Below, piece after piece: positions 1 through 12,035 of a DNA stretch of 64,000 bases. Both the position numbers and the translations under genes were made by a program. A model generated the notes under the pieces. The model searched no databases. It saw only the letters and a list, made by a program, of their open reading frames with translations, and was not told the DNA's origin. Source of the stretch: Zizania palustris (Eukaryota > Streptophyta > Magnoliopsida > Poales > Poaceae); the NCBI GenBank assembly GCA_019279435.1, contig JAAALK010000287.1, positions 14,136,162-14,200,161 of the forward strand, written 5' to 3'. Within the stretch, counting starts at the first letter, position 1. Every line of letters starts with the position of its first letter.

Positions 1-1549
1 TATGTACTTCGAAGTCAAGGCTTCGAACACAGCTTCGAACCAAGAGCTTCGGAGCAAGGTGACTGAGTCGAAGCCTGCTTCGAAGTGTGCACTTCGAAGA
101 CAAAACTTCGAACATAGCTTTGAACAGAAAAACTTCGAAGCTAACCTTCGAACAGAAAGCTTCAAACACAACTCACAAAAGGACAACCTTCGAACAAAGA
201 AGCGAAGTCTGTCACACGACAGAAAAACCAGGTCCGAAGCCTACACTCTATCTTCGAACAGAGAAAGCTTCGGAAAGAGAACCGAAAGCTAACACGCCAC
301 AAAGAAATCCAAGCGAAGTTTATTAGTAAAGACAAGCTTCGAACCCAACTTCGAAGCCTAACGAAGTGTGCACTTCGAACAGATAAATTCGGAGTATGCT
401 TGTTCGAAGTATGCGATGCTGTCCATTCAGAAAGAACTTCGAAGCTAGCAACTCAGACACAAAAACCGAAGTTCGCAGTTTGAACGAAAGCTTTGAAAAT
501 GTTAGATCGAAGCCTGCCTCTCGGAGCTGAGGGGCTTCGAACAGAGAAAGATGACTTCGCAGAAACAGTCAAAAAGGCATTTACTCCAATCTGCTTCGAT
601 AAAAAAGGCAGTACAGTAGAAGGTAAAAATCTGGCAGCATGTACTGTAGCTACAGTAGCATTACTACTTGCAACATCAAGAACTAGTACTACTTCTCACG
701 AAGAACACACGCAAGAGATGGACATTCTCAGGAATAAAATCAACACAGCTCACCCAACCGAAGCTTCTTGAAACAATGGAATAAATGCACACGCTTCAGC
801 AAAGAACAAGGAATTCAATCTCACAGAAGTAAAATAAATGCACAGTAACCAGGGAAGAACAAGTGCCTGGCGGCGCACACAGGAGAGAGAGGAAACGTGA
901 GAGGCAAAATGACCCAATGAATGATGCAAAAGTGATTTCTAGAAGGGGTAGTCCAAACCCTAGGGATTGGGGTCCTATTTATAGGCAGCCCAACACTAGG
1001 AATATTCTACCAGCCCCTTAGGGTTTTTACAGACTCAAAAATAAAGGAAAAGACTCTACTGCCCTTAGGAATTTTTACAGACACGACTGACTGACTGTGG
1101 GCCTAGAGTTACAGGTGACTTATCCGGAAGCTAAGTTTTCGTAGCGACTACGGCTTCTCTTCTGGACAATCGGATACAGAATCAACGGTTGTCAGTTTTA
1201 CGCCGAAACTGACAAAGCCTCCACCAGCTTTGCACCAGGTACCCGGATTGGGCCGGCCCGACTCCGCAGCTCTCTCAGCCCGGCAATCGCTCACCGCCCG
1301 TGTACCTGAGTCAGTCCTGGTCAACAGCCCAGTGGGTCTTCCACTGCTTCTGGCCCATGCACCCGGATTGGGCCAGCCCGACTTCGCAGCCTCCTCTGCC
1401 CGACAGTCGCTCGCTGCCCGTGTACCTGAGTCACACGCGGCCCATGAAACAGCAGATCTCTTCTCTTCTTCAGTCCTCATTGACTATCGTTGACAATGAC
1501 TCATCACTTCTGGAGCCATGAGGCCCACGCTATTCAGCATGGCTCCTCA
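1..1549 (-). repeat. COP-1 3' LTR of a minus-strand Copia element (partial, runs off the window)
   Basis: On the minus strand the LTR begins TGAGGAGCC at 1549, directly after a polypurine tract, and continues past position 1. A likely TATA box (CTATAAATAGG, minus) lies near 975-985, so U3 is about 570 bp and the rest is R-U5. U3 holds a 120-bp duplication (copies starting near 1241 and 1361). The part below 900 is saturated with CTTCGAAG-type words. The same word bias and a related U5 are seen in the COP-2 and COP-4 LTRs. Short ORFs here are not genes. The 3' end of the LTR and the target duplication lie outside the window. Confidence 0.75.
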
Positions 1550-1566
1550 ATCTCCCCCTTGATGAG
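1550..1566 (-). other. COP-1 polypurine tract
   Basis: Reading the minus strand, ATCAAGGGGGAGATTG lies immediately upstream of the LTR start. This is the plus-strand DNA primer site of a Copia element. The COP-2 tract near 12021-12035 has the same core (ATCAAGGGGGAGATTG), which places the two elements in related families. Confidence 0.8.
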
Positions 1567-2874
1567 TGCATTGTCAACACTCCTCTTTTCACGGCTCTTC
1601 AGCACCTACGAACAAATGTGGAAACACGAAAACAAAAATACAAGAGAACAAAGAAGAAGAAAAATAAGGTAAAAGTTTAACCTTAATGACCAAAAGCCAA
1701 ACAAGAGCAAGAAGCGGTCATTATGGTTAACCAAAACATAAAAGCTCAAAATGAGTGCGATTGTAGAATAACAAGGATATCAACAGAGTAAGAACTCCCC
1801 CTTAAACTATGATCCCAAATTTTCTCCCCCTTGTTGACAAGTGAACTCATCAAGCACTCAAAAGAGACACAGATTCCCCCTGAAATGTAACTCCCCCTCA
1901 AGATATGTAGTGAATGCAACTGGGGTGCAGGTGGAGTGTAGAAAGCATGCTTCTCAGATATGATTAACTGCAGTTACAACATCTAGCAAGTATAGCAAAA
2001 GAGGTACTGTCTAAGACACATGGCATGATCAGTGCAACAGATGATATCAAAAGAAAAGTCATTAGCACGCATTTTTCAGTTTTGGCAAACAAAAGCATCA
2101 CCACATTGTCCAGTAAACAAGCAAGGTAAAACATGAGATGCAAAAGCTAACTGAAATCTACCAAGTTAAGCATTGTCCAAACCAAAGTGCTTCAGCAAAC
2201 TTGTTATCTTTTAAATGTTCAGGCTTTTTCAATTTTCCTTTTTCATTTATGCCAGGGGTTATTTGCATGTCAAACCTTATGCTGACCGACCAAGTCAAGC
2301 CTAGGCCAGAACTGGACCATCAGAAGCTTAAGACATTGGTCTTGGCATACACTACACTGTCCTAGTTCATACCCAAGTGCTATGGTATGCAGTCCAGAAC
2401 AAATGTAATGCGACAAGCAAACCCACCTAGACCTTTCAAGTTATGCACAAAAAGGTACGAAATTTTCATTGTTCTCGAATTTTCATCATTTTTATAGCAC
2501 ATTTCCATGTTTAAAGCATTCAGATGTCCAAGTTGCATGTTTGCATCTAAGTCAGAAACTAGCTATAAGGTATGTAACAGCTAGCAAGAACATTCAGCTT
2601 ACACATGCTAGTTACCAGAAGCAATGGTGATCATTTTTAATTTGAAAGCGTAAAAGCCATGCATATGACAGATATCAGATATATCAAGTGAACTGAATCA
2701 AAGCATTATCATTGACAAGTAATCAAAAGCATGTACCAGCTAGAATAAGTAAAGCAGTTCAATCATATAACAGAAGCAGGCTCAAAAGTGTGATATGTGA
2801 ATATGTATGATATGAACACACACAAAAGGACTCAAGAAAAGAGTAAAGAAGGAAGAAAACTGACGCAAAATATC
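1567..2874 (-). other. COP-1 untranslated region between pol and the 3' LTR
   Basis: About 1.3 kb of AT-rich sequence without a credible ORF separates the end of the RNase H remnant from the polypurine tract. COP-2 has a counterpart of about 1.1 kb (10946-12020). Both contain similar phrases, such as the stretch around CAAACCCACCTAGA near 2420 and its reverse complement near 11325. In some long-LTR (SIRE/Maximus-type) Copia elements this position holds an env-like ORF; I see none here. Confidence 0.6.
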
Positions 2875-4108
2875 CTAAAAAGGATACACAACACCCAAAT
2901 CCCCTCGTAAACGCTCAAAGGTAGACTGATCTAGTGGTTTGGTGAAAATGTCAGCCAACTGATGATGGGTATCAACATGAATAAGGTCAATGACACCTTT
3001 CTCATATTGATCCCGCAAGAAGTGAAAGCGCACATCAATATGTTTGGTTTTTGAATGAAGACACGGGTTTTTCCCTACACTAACAGCACTAGTGCTGTCG
3101 CAAAACAATGGAACCCTGGTAGGAAAGAACAACCCAAAGTCTCGTAGAGTGGAAATCATCCAAACCAACTGTGAGCAGCAGCTAGCAGCAGCTACGTACT
3201 CAGCCTCTATGGTCGAAAGAGCAACTCCAGATTGCTTTTGAGAAGACCAAGAGACAAGAGATGAACCAAGAAACTGGCAAGTACCGGAAGTCGACTTGCG
3301 ATCCAACCGGCACCCACCAAAGTCGGCATCCGAAAAGCCAGATAGATCAAGAGATGATGATGCTGAATAGTAAAGACCGAGATCGAGCGCATAAGTGAGA
3401 TACCTAAAAATGCGCTTGACAGCCTGCCGGTGAGACGCACGTGGTGAAGACTGAAAACGCGCGCAAAGTCCCACGGCGACTGAATGTCCGGTCTTGTTGC
3501 CGTCAAGTACAACAGCGAACCGATCATCCCTCAAAACTCCCTTTCATTGACCTTGACACCGCTCTCATCCTTGTCCAGACCCCCAGAAGTGCTCATCGGG
3601 TCATCTGCGGCTTCAATTCACCACCAAAGTCAAATTTCTTAAGCATATCATGAGTGTACTTACCTTGGTGGATGAAGGTGCTGTCCTTGGTCTGCTTGAT
3701 CTGGAGCCCTGGGAAATACTTAAGCTCACCCATGAGGCTCATCTCAAACTCACTGTGCATCTGCTCAGAAAACTTGGACACAAGATCATTAGTAGTACCG
3801 CCAAAAATAATGTCGTCCAGTAAATCTGAGCCAATAAGAAGTCTGAAGCAATTCTGAGCAAAAAGAGAGTTTTGTCCACAGACCCCATCACAAAGCCCTT
3901 CCCAACAAAAATTGCTTTAACCGGTCATACCAAGCCCTGGGGGCTTGATTCAACCCGTATAAAGCTTTGTGCAACTTAAAAGCATGTCGAGGAAACTTAG
4001 GGTTCTCAAAGCCGGGGGGTTGCCTAACATAAACCTCCTCTTCTATTACCCGTTCAGAAAAGCACTCTTAACGTCCATTTGAAAAAGCTTAAACCCTTCG
4101 AACGGCAA
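2875..4108 (-). pseudogene. COP-1 Copia pol remnant: reverse transcriptase C-terminus and RNase H
   Basis: The clearest reading frame (2875-3534) is Copia RNase H. It has the signatures SDADFGGC, RKSTSGTCQFLG, ALSTIEAEYVA, KTKHIDVRFHFLRD and a C-terminal HQLADIFTKPLD. Upstream on the minus strand, 3593-3781 encodes the RT thumb/connection (MSLMGELKYFPGLQIKQ). The fragment next to the gap keeps the Copia RT motif QMDVKSAFLNG. The frames do not join: there are several frameshifts and a stop between 3534 and 3600, and near 3900-4060. The element would make no working polymerase. Integrase, protease, gag and the 5' LTR are cut off by the sequence gap at 4109. Confidence 0.85.
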
Positions 4109-4208
4109 NNNNNNNNNNNNNNNNNNNNNNNNNNNNNNNNNNNNNNNNNNNNNNNNNNNNNNNNNNNNNNNNNNNNNNNNNNNNNNNNNNNNNNNNNNNN
4201 NNNNNNNN
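4109..4208. other. Assembly gap (100 N)
   Basis: Exactly 100 N, the usual placeholder for a gap of unknown size. Copia RT lies on its left and Gypsy RT on its right, both on the minus strand, so it joins two different elements. Translations that cross it are meaningless. Confidence 0.99.
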
Positions 4209-6852
4209 TGATGATATCTGGAATAAGCGTCGAGGAAACTTAGCAATTCGGAGCCGGCTGTGGAATCCACCAGCTGATCTATTCGGGGCATCGGGTAGGG
4301 GTCTCACGGGCATGCTTTATTTAATGAAGTGAAGTCAATACACATGCGCCACTTGTTCGAGTCCTTCTTCCTTACAAAAACAGGGTTAGCCAACCACTCG
4401 GTATGGGCTACCTCCCTGATGATGCTAGCTCTTAACAATTTTTCTAATTTTGTTTTGGCGAGGCTTGCTCTTTCTGCTGACAGCTTGCGGAGCCCCTGGC
4501 GTACTGGCCTGGCCTTCGGATTGACGAGCAGACTATGCTCGATGATGCTTCGATCGACCCCGGTGATGTCTTCGTCAGTCCAAGCAAATATGTCCAGATT
4601 TCTCTTGACAACTTCTTCTAATGAGGCAGCTATTTCCGGGGATAGTCCCTTGCTGAACTGCACTGGGTACTCTTTGCCATCTTTCGAAATTATTCTTGTC
4701 TCGACATCACCTTCTGGGCTTGGCTTGAGCGAGGGCCCCTTCGAAGAGTTCGAGGCCTCCGGTACTTCTTCGATGCTTTTCGCCACATTGTGTACTTGTC
4801 GGGGGTCTAACGGCTGCCCATGGCCATACTCCATCCTCCGGGCTACAGCTTGGTCTCCTGAAATGGTAAGCACCCCACCTTGCGTGGGCATTTTGAGACA
4901 AAGATAGTTATGATGCGCTATAGCCCCGAACTGGTTTAGCATCCCTCGGCCGAAGATAGCGTTGTAAGCATATGGGGCGTCGACCACGTCGAAGATCACC
5001 TCTTCTACCCGGGCCAGAGGCCCCTCTCCGAAGGCAACCTTGAGGCCTATTTGGCCGAGGGCATCGAGAGGCGGTCCTGAGAACCCTTGAAGCTCCCGGG
5101 CTGCTGGAAGTAGATGCTTCCGAGGTATGCACATCTGATCGAAGGCCTGGACAAAGAGTATGTCTGCGGAGCTCCCACCATCTACTAGGATCCTTCGGAC
5201 CTCCACTCCTGCTATATCAGCAGAAATGACCAAGGGGTCAGCATGGGGGAACTTCACCCCCGCAGCATCGCTGGTAGTAAACGAGATGGGCACGTGGGAC
5301 CACTCTGACATCCCTTCGGTGGAACTCGAGGTCCCAATGTGCCCGACCTCGCGGACGTACTCGCGCCGCTGCCTCTTGGACATGCTTCCGAGGGTCCCCC
5401 TCCGGAGATGGGCAAGACCACTCGCTTGCCACGATCTTGCGGGTCTTCCTGCTTTGGTGGTGGCATAATGTTGGCCACCGGTAGCCGCATGGGGGCTTCA
5501 AGGGCGCCGGCTCGGGCCACAGCTTGCACAGGCTCCGACCGTGCCGAGGGTGGGGCTCGATCCGAAGCACCCCGCCCCGCACTTCGTCCTAGGTATTCAC
5601 CTCGAAGGGTTAACACTGACTTGCAATCCTTCGTGTCATGGCTCCTATTATCGCCATGCACGCAGCAGAAAAAACTCTGGCGCCTGCCAGGCACTCACTC
5701 TTGAGGCTTCGGTGCTCCAGCCTTGAAGTTCTGCGCCTGCTGGAAATTGGCAGGTGCCTTCGGAACAGAAGGTGCAATGCTTAGCACCTCCGAATGGAAA
5801 TGCTTCTTCCCCCGCTTATACTCGTTGAAGCGGATATCTTGTGGAGGTTGTAGAGGAGCGGAGGCTTCGGGCTCCCTTTTGACTTCTCGGAGGGTGGGCG
5901 ATGGTGCTTCAGCTCGCCGAAGACAGCCTTCCTCTGCCTTGGCATACTGTTCGAAGTATGCCATCAGCTGCGCTACAGACGTCACCGGCTTCCGATGGAG
6001 TTTGCTGAGGAGGTCGGGGTTTAGCACCCCTTCGCGGGCGGCGTCGAATACCGAAGAGGTAGACAGGCCCTTAATCTGCGATTTGGTGTGGGCGAAGCGC
6101 GTGAAGTACTCCCGGAGTGTTTCTCCCACCCGCTGCTTCACCTGGAACAAACTTCCTGTGGACATCGAGGCCACGAAGGTGCCTTGGAAGTTGCTCACAA
6201 ATTTCTTCTTCAGCTGCTCCCAGGAACTGATCGATCCTGGCTTCAGGGACCAGAACCAGCGAAGTGCCACGCCTTCGAGGGCGAGGGGGAAGCATTTAGC
6301 CATAGTGCTTCGCACTCCTCCACTCGCTTCTATTGCCAGGGTGTATGAGCGGGCAAACTCTCCAGGGTCCGAACCCCCGGAGTACTTGTGCAACTTCGAG
6401 GCCTTGAATCTGGGGTCGAAAGGCACTCTCTGTAAATCCGGATGTAATGGAGACTCGTTATCGAAGGATGCATTCTCGGCTTCCTTCGGGACTTGGATAA
6501 CTTCTGGGGGATTGTGGGTACCACCGTCTTGAGGCCCTTCTGGAGTTTCGGTGGAAGCTTGAGTGCGGAGGCGATCGGCGGCCTCTTGCCTCCACCTGGA
6601 TACCTCCTCCTGAAGCCTGGCTAGTTGCGTAGCCTCGGTTTCAGGAAGGCCTTCGTCTTCGTCGGAGGGCACCTCCGGATCTCGGGAGCTGACGTAGTCG
6701 GTCTGAAGCACCGTAGGAGGAGCTCGAGGGCCCCGGGGTGCTCGACGCCCAGCAGTTTCGGCGGGAATCGCCGGAGTAGCCGAGGGTCCGGCTCCGGTGG
6801 TCCGAGGGGACCTTCGGAGAGGACCCGAAGCCTGACTTCGCTTCGGAGGCAT
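4209..6852 (-). pseudogene. GYP-1 gag-pol of a Tat-type Gypsy element (gag, protease, start of RT; broken)
   Basis: The start is the ATG at 6852 (MPPKRSQASG), close to the MPPKRSAPRN start of the intact GYP-2 protein. Order on the minus strand: gag with the DPGEFARSYTLAIEASGG block; a CX2HX5HX4C zinc knuckle (CCVHGDNRSHDTKDC) near 5660; aspartic protease (LVDGGSSADILF) near 5190; then RT (WRMCIDFTSLNKACP, PRIDQLVDSTAGSELLSFLDAY) ending at the gap. Breaks visible against GYP-2: an in-frame TGA at 5695-5697 just before the knuckle, a one-base deletion near 5385-5390, and a CGA-to-TGA stop near 4303. The rest of RT, RNase H, integrase, any antisense gene and the 3' LTR are missing at the gap. 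Confidence 0.88.
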
Positions 6853-7038
6853 AGCTAGCCATGAAGAGGTCTTGGAGACTGAGGACTTCGAACGACTCAG
6901 GAGGTCGAGTGAAGGCCTTCGGGCTGCACTAAGAAGCCCTTAACTGAAGGGTGCGCGGAATCTTGAGACTCCGAGGCTCCCTCCGTAAGTGCTCTTCGAA
7001 GTGCAGTCAGCAGCAGAGAACAAGCTTTTAGAACTTGG
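6853..7038 (-). other. GYP-1 untranslated leader
   Basis: About 190 bp between the primer-binding site and the gag start codon. GYP-2 has only about 40 bp here. No ORF or structure of note. Confidence 0.5.
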
Positions 7039-7058
7039 TTCCCCACGGACGGCGCCAA
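7039..7058 (-). other. GYP-1 primer-binding site
   Basis: The minus strand reads TGGCGCCGTCCGTGGGGAAC directly after the LTR, identical to the sites in GYP-2 (15441-15460) and GYP-3 (42857-42876). A TGGCGCC start fits a tRNA whose 3' end is GGCGCCA. Confidence 0.85.
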
Positions 7059-7059
7059 C

Positions 7060-7553
7060 TGTTGGTGCAAATGTTACGCCAACAGGTTCTCTGAGATCAA
7101 GAACGGACAAACAAGGAGTTTGCGTTTTAGGACTACCTCGAGGCTCCGAATTGGATAATAACTCGAGTGGTCCGAATGAGTGTAATGAACAACTTGTTCT
7201 GGATCCCTTTTTACAGGGTACAAAGGGGGTATTTATAGGTGAAAAAGCATAAGGAAAAGACCTATTTACCCCTAGATTACAACCGACATAATGGAATCCA
7301 TTCGGTACCATAAACAAGGTTATAAAAGGTAAAATACTATAAGGTAGATGGATAAGCTGGACGTCCCATCAATCTTGTCCTTCGGCTTCGGGGCCTCTAT
7401 CTTCCATTCGGAGGGTTCACCAAGGCTTCGCATCGCTGCACCCTTCAGCATGGTGACTCACCCTTCGAACCTCTGCTCACTAGCTTCGGAGTATACTTCA
7501 GCCTTTGATGAATTAATCTTTAAGCCCTGGAAATGGAGTAATTTCCCCCAACA
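7060..7553 (-). repeat. GYP-1 5' LTR
   Basis: On the minus strand this 494-bp LTR begins TGTTGGGGGAAAT at 7553 and ends CACCAACA at 7060, next to the primer-binding site. A TATA box (CTATAAATACCCCC, minus) lies at about 7227-7240. Length and ends match the 496-bp GYP-2 LTR, but the interior has diverged. The five bases on its outer side, GTGGT (7554-7558), should be the target duplication; the partner copy would be beyond the gap. The flanking DNA is the COP-2 internal region, so GYP-1 inserted into COP-2. Confidence 0.85.
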
Positions 7554-10500
7554 GTGGTAGACCCCGGGCGAGTAGCTTTGTACCTCATCAGAGTAGGAAA
7601 CCTCATCATGCATTTGGGTCACAGCATGTAGGTAGACCTCGCACTTTGCATCATTCTGATTACCCTGTGCGTAGACAGCCTATTTTTACTGTGCCTACTA
7701 CTCGTATCACTTAGTGCTGGATGTCTCGTCATGTATTCACTCACCCCATCATTGAGCGATCGAGATTTTCTTATCATGTGTAGGCGTCAGACCGAGGCTT
7801 GGAGGGCACGTGGATCATGGACTCCGGTTGTTGCGCCATATGACCGGAGATGCAGCATGGTTCTCCAGCCTCACAACAACTAAGCAAAAGGAACATATCA
7901 CCTTTGGCAACAATCGAAGGAGTAGAGTGAAAGGTAAAGGTGTGGTAATAATCAACTCGAATTTCACTCTCAAAGATGCTGCATTGGTAGAAAACTTGGG
8001 ATACAATTTGCTTTCTGTATCTCAATTGCTTGATGAGGGCTTCGAAGTGCGATTTCATCGCGATACTTCGCAAGTGCTCAATTTTGATGGCATTGTGGTC
8101 TGTAAGATCTTTAGAGTTGGCAGAGTTTTTGGAGCTGACTTTTCTGAATCATCTAGTTCTTCTCATTTTCTTGTTGCACATTCGACTTCTGAGCTTTGGA
8201 AGTGGCATAGCAGACTAGGGCATATGAGCTTTGAGTTGCTTGCTCGTCTGAGTGCCCTAGGTCCGATCCGAGGATTGCCCAAGCTCAAGTTTGAGAAGAA
8301 TTTAGTTTGTGCTCCCTGTCGACATGGAAAAATGATTGCCGCTTCGCATTCGCCAGTCACCACAGTGATGACTGAACAACCCAGAGAACTTCTCCACATG
8401 GACACTATAGGTCCTTCACGGGTTAGTTCTTTAGGCGGCAAGTGGTATGTGTTAGCCATTGTCGACGATTTCTCTCGCTACTCTTGGGTCTTCTTTCTTG
8501 CCAGCAAGGATGAAGTGTTTTCACACTTTCGAAGCGTGGCTTTGAGACTCTTCACTGAACTCCCCGGTGCATTAAAATTCATTCGAAGTGATAATGGCAC
8601 TGAGTTCAAGAACAGTCTCTTTGTTGACTTTTGCATGGAGCATGGCATAGAACATCAATTCTCTGCTCCACAGGTTCCTCAATAGAACGGTGTTGTTGAG
8701 AGAAAGAACCGCACTTTGGTTGAGATGGCTAGGACGATACTCGATGAGCATAGGACTCCTAGGAAATTCTGGGCTGAGTCCATGAACACTGCTTGTTACA
8801 TCTCAAACCGAATCTTCTTGCGCTCAATTTGAACTTGACATCATATGAGCTGCGTTTTGGGAGACAGCCCAAAGTTACTCATCTTCGAGTCTTTGGTTGT
8901 CGTTGCTTTATCCTAAAACGTGGAAATTTGGATAAATTTGAGTCGCGCTCTTCTGAAGGGATCTTTTTGGGTTACACTACACATGGTCATTCTTATCGTG
9001 TTTATAATTTGGAAACTAACACTGTCATCGAGTCATGTGATGTGACTTTTGATGAATCAACCCCCTCTGTTAGTTCTACCTTTGAACAGGCAAATGAACA
9101 CGACATGAAGAAGACCATCTTCGAAGAAGATCCTGGAGATTTCGAGGATGAACCCCTACTACTCTCGACTTCAACCCCCGAAGCCAACCCCGCTTCAACC
9201 ACTTTGGCACAAGGTCACGAAGCAACTGCCTCGACATCGGTCATCTTGGACCACTCCAACGCACAAGTTGAGGGGAGACTACATCTCGCCGAGAGGCTCC
9301 ACATCACGTTCAAAGGATGCATCCTCCCGAGCAGATCATTGGTGAGCTTGATCAAAGGGTAACACGTTCTCATGCTCATTTCATTGATTCCACTTTTGTT
9401 GCTTCTTTTGAGCCCTTAGATGTTAGTCATGCACTTTCTGATTCAAGTTGGATCAATGCCATGCATGAAGAACTTGAAAATTTTGAGAGAAACCAAGTCT
9501 GGACTTTAGTTGATCCTCCACCAAATATTCATTTCATTGGAACAAAATGGATTTTCAAAAACAGACAAGGGGAGGATGGGACTGTAGTTAGAAACAAGGC
9601 TAGACTTGTAGCTCAGGGTTATTCTCAATTAGAAGGGATTGATTTTACTGAGACTTTTGCACCTGTTGCGCGTCTAGAGGCCATTAGGATTTTGCTTGCC
9701 TTTGCGACATCCCGGGGATTCAAACTCTATCAAATGGATGTCAAAAGTGCATTTCTTAATGGCTTCATAGGCGAAAATGTTTATGTAAAACAACCCCCTG
9801 GCTTTGAAAACCCCAAATATCCACATAAATTTCTTAATCTTCATAAGGCTCTTTATGGACTCAAGCAGGCCCCTCGGGAATGGTATGACAGACTTAAGTC
9901 TTTTCTTCTTGAGCGGGGGTATTTAATGGGATCTGTTGATAAAACCTTGTTCACTCTCAAGCATGGCAAATATTTCCTGCTAGTCTAGATTTATGTGGAT
10001 GATATCATCTTTGGTGGCTCTTCTCATGCTTTGGTTGCCGAGTTTGCAGATGCCATGAGCAGGGAGTTTGAGATGTCCATGATGGGCAAACTCACCTTTT
10101 TCCTTGGTTTGCAAATCAAGCAAAGCAAACAAGGTACATTCGTCCACCAGACGAAGTACACCAAGGACCTGCTCAAGAAATTCGACATGGTTGATGCGAA
10201 GCCCCTCGCTACTCTGATGGCTACTTCGATAGCATTGGATCCTGACGAGGATGGAGAAGCCATAGATCAGAAGGAGTTCCGAAGCATGATTGGCTCACTC
10301 CTCTACTTGATTGCTATGAGGCCGGACATACACTTCGTAGTGTGTCTGTGTGCTCGTTTTCAGGCTTCACCACGAGCTTCGCACCGCCAAGCGGTAAAGC
10401 GCATTCTTAGGTATCTCAAACATACCCTCGAATTTGGTATTTGGTATTCTGCATCTTCCTCTTTGTGTCTTCGAGGTTATTCCGATGCGGACTTTGCTGG

Positions 10501-10945
10501 GTGTAGGATTGATAGGAAAAGTACCTCTAGTACTTGTCATTTTCTGGGTACTTCACTGGTTTGCTGGTCTTCCCGCAAACAGTCTAGTGTTGCACAATCG
10601 ACGGATGAGGCCGAATATGTTGCTGCAGCTAGCTGTTGCTCTCAGATTTTTTGGATGGTTTCCACTTTGCGGGATTTTGGGTTAGATTATAAGAGTGTTC
10701 CACTTTTCTATGATAACACTAGTGCTATTTGTATTGCAAACAACCCGGTTCAGGATTCCAGAACCAAACACATTGATGTGCGATATCATTTTCTCAGAGA
10801 TCATAATGAGAAGGGTGATATTGAACTTCAATATGTTGATACCCAACACCAGCTAGCCAATATTTTTACAAAACCCCTCGATGCTTCTCATTTTGCCTAC
10901 TTGCGTTGGGAACTTGGTGTTTGTCACCCTTATGGCATTTTGTGA
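7554..10945 (+). pseudogene. COP-2 pol of a long-LTR Copia element (protease to RNase H; broken)
   Basis: The element enters 3' of the GYP-1 insertion within the end of gag. Protease motif WIMDSGCCAHMTGD is near 7812, the GAG-pre-integrase domain near 7960-8230 (NLLSVSQLLDEGFEV, LGHMSFELLARL), and the integrase core at 8390-8720 (HMDTIGPS, RSDNGTEFKN, then NGVVERKNRTL). RT is at 9420-10000 (GTKWIFKNR, QMDVKSAFLNG, ALYGLKQAPREWYDRL, YVDDIIFGG) and RNase H runs to 10945 (SDADFAGC, IDRKSTSSTC, TDEAEYVAAASCC). Breaks: TAG at 8683-8685 where related proteins have Gln, a frameshift near 8820, another near 9317-9362, and TAG at 9986-9988 just before the YVDD block. No ORF spans it, so it is a dead copy. 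Lineage resembles SIRE/Maximus (inference from LTR size and domains). Confidence 0.88.
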
Positions 10946-12020
10946 GGGGGAGCAGATTTGAATAGAGCATATGCTCATTATGAGTGAAATTGCATTTACA
11001 TCTTTTGCACTTATATGCCTGATTATAATTCATGTAATCATGTCAGCTCAGCTCTATTTAATATGTCTGAAACATTTTGTGCATGATGTTTCTTTCCAAA
11101 ATCGAATCATGCTCACTGCTTAGTCTTGAATCTAGCATGTTTAAGCAGGACTGCTTTAGCTATCTTTTATCTGCTTGATAGCAAGACTTCTTTTCCTTGG
11201 ATGCTAACCATTGTGACTTGAAAAATTGTATTCATGGATATTCATCAAAGTGCTAAAAATTTGTTCACTTAATTAAAAAATTTAAAAATCCATGATTTGC
11301 ATGGTACAAGCGAAAAAGATCCAGGTGGGTTTGTTTATCGCACTACTCTATTCTGGACTGCTTACTATTGCACATTGGTCTGAACTGGGATAGTGTAGTG
11401 TATGCCAAAATCACCGCCTTAAGCTTCTGATGGCTTTTATGCCTAGGCTTGGATTAATTGGAAAGTATAAGGTAGACAAACAAATAACCCCTGACATTAT
11501 GAAAAGAACAACAAATTCATTGATCATCAAGTTTGCTTTCAATGCTCCACTTGAATTGGACTTGTCTGTCTAGAGTAGAAATTGACTAGCTTTGCGCAGT
11601 CCCTGCTTTTACTTATCTAGTTACCTTGATTGAGTGGTGATGCTTTTATTTTAAAATGATAAAATCACATGTTGTCATCATGTTTTTTACAGAATGTTAA
11701 ATTGAGCTGAGCACATGATAATTGGTATTAATGTTGGCATATTTTTGCTTTATATGTCTTTGCAATTCTGCCCATTTCGAAGCTTTGAATCCTATGAATG
11801 CTCCTTGATGAGTTCTCTGTAGCAAGGAGTAAAATAACTCAGGGGGAGTTTTATCTTGCAAAGGGAAAGATTTGCCGAAGGGGCTTTTACTCTTTTGAAA
11901 AGGGGAAGGAAAATTCTTTTGTCAAGTGACATTTTTTGGCTCGATTCTGAGTTTTTATGGTCACTTGTGTGCTGAAATTTTTCAAATTTTCTTGAACTTG
12001 AATTTGGTTGTCAATGCACT
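10946..12020 (+). other. COP-2 untranslated region between pol and 3' LTR
   Basis: AT-rich, beginning GAGGGGGAGCAG just after the pol stop. There is no ORF long enough to be the env-like gene some long-LTR Copia elements carry here. Several short phrases match COP-1's 1567-2874 in reverse complement. Confidence 0.6.
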
Positions 12021-12035
12021 CATCAAGGGGGAGAT
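12021..12035 (+). other. COP-2 polypurine tract
   Basis: ATCAAGGGGGAGATTG directly precedes the LTR start TGAGAAACC at 12036. The core matches the COP-1 tract. Confidence 0.8.

Noticed and set aside
4046..4313. ORFs crossing the N gap
   Set aside because: Half Gypsy RT and half Copia RT joined through unknown bases; not a real reading frame.
10946..12020. Env-like gene of a SIRE/Maximus-type Copia
   Set aside because: No ORF of useful length, no signal peptide or membrane segment.
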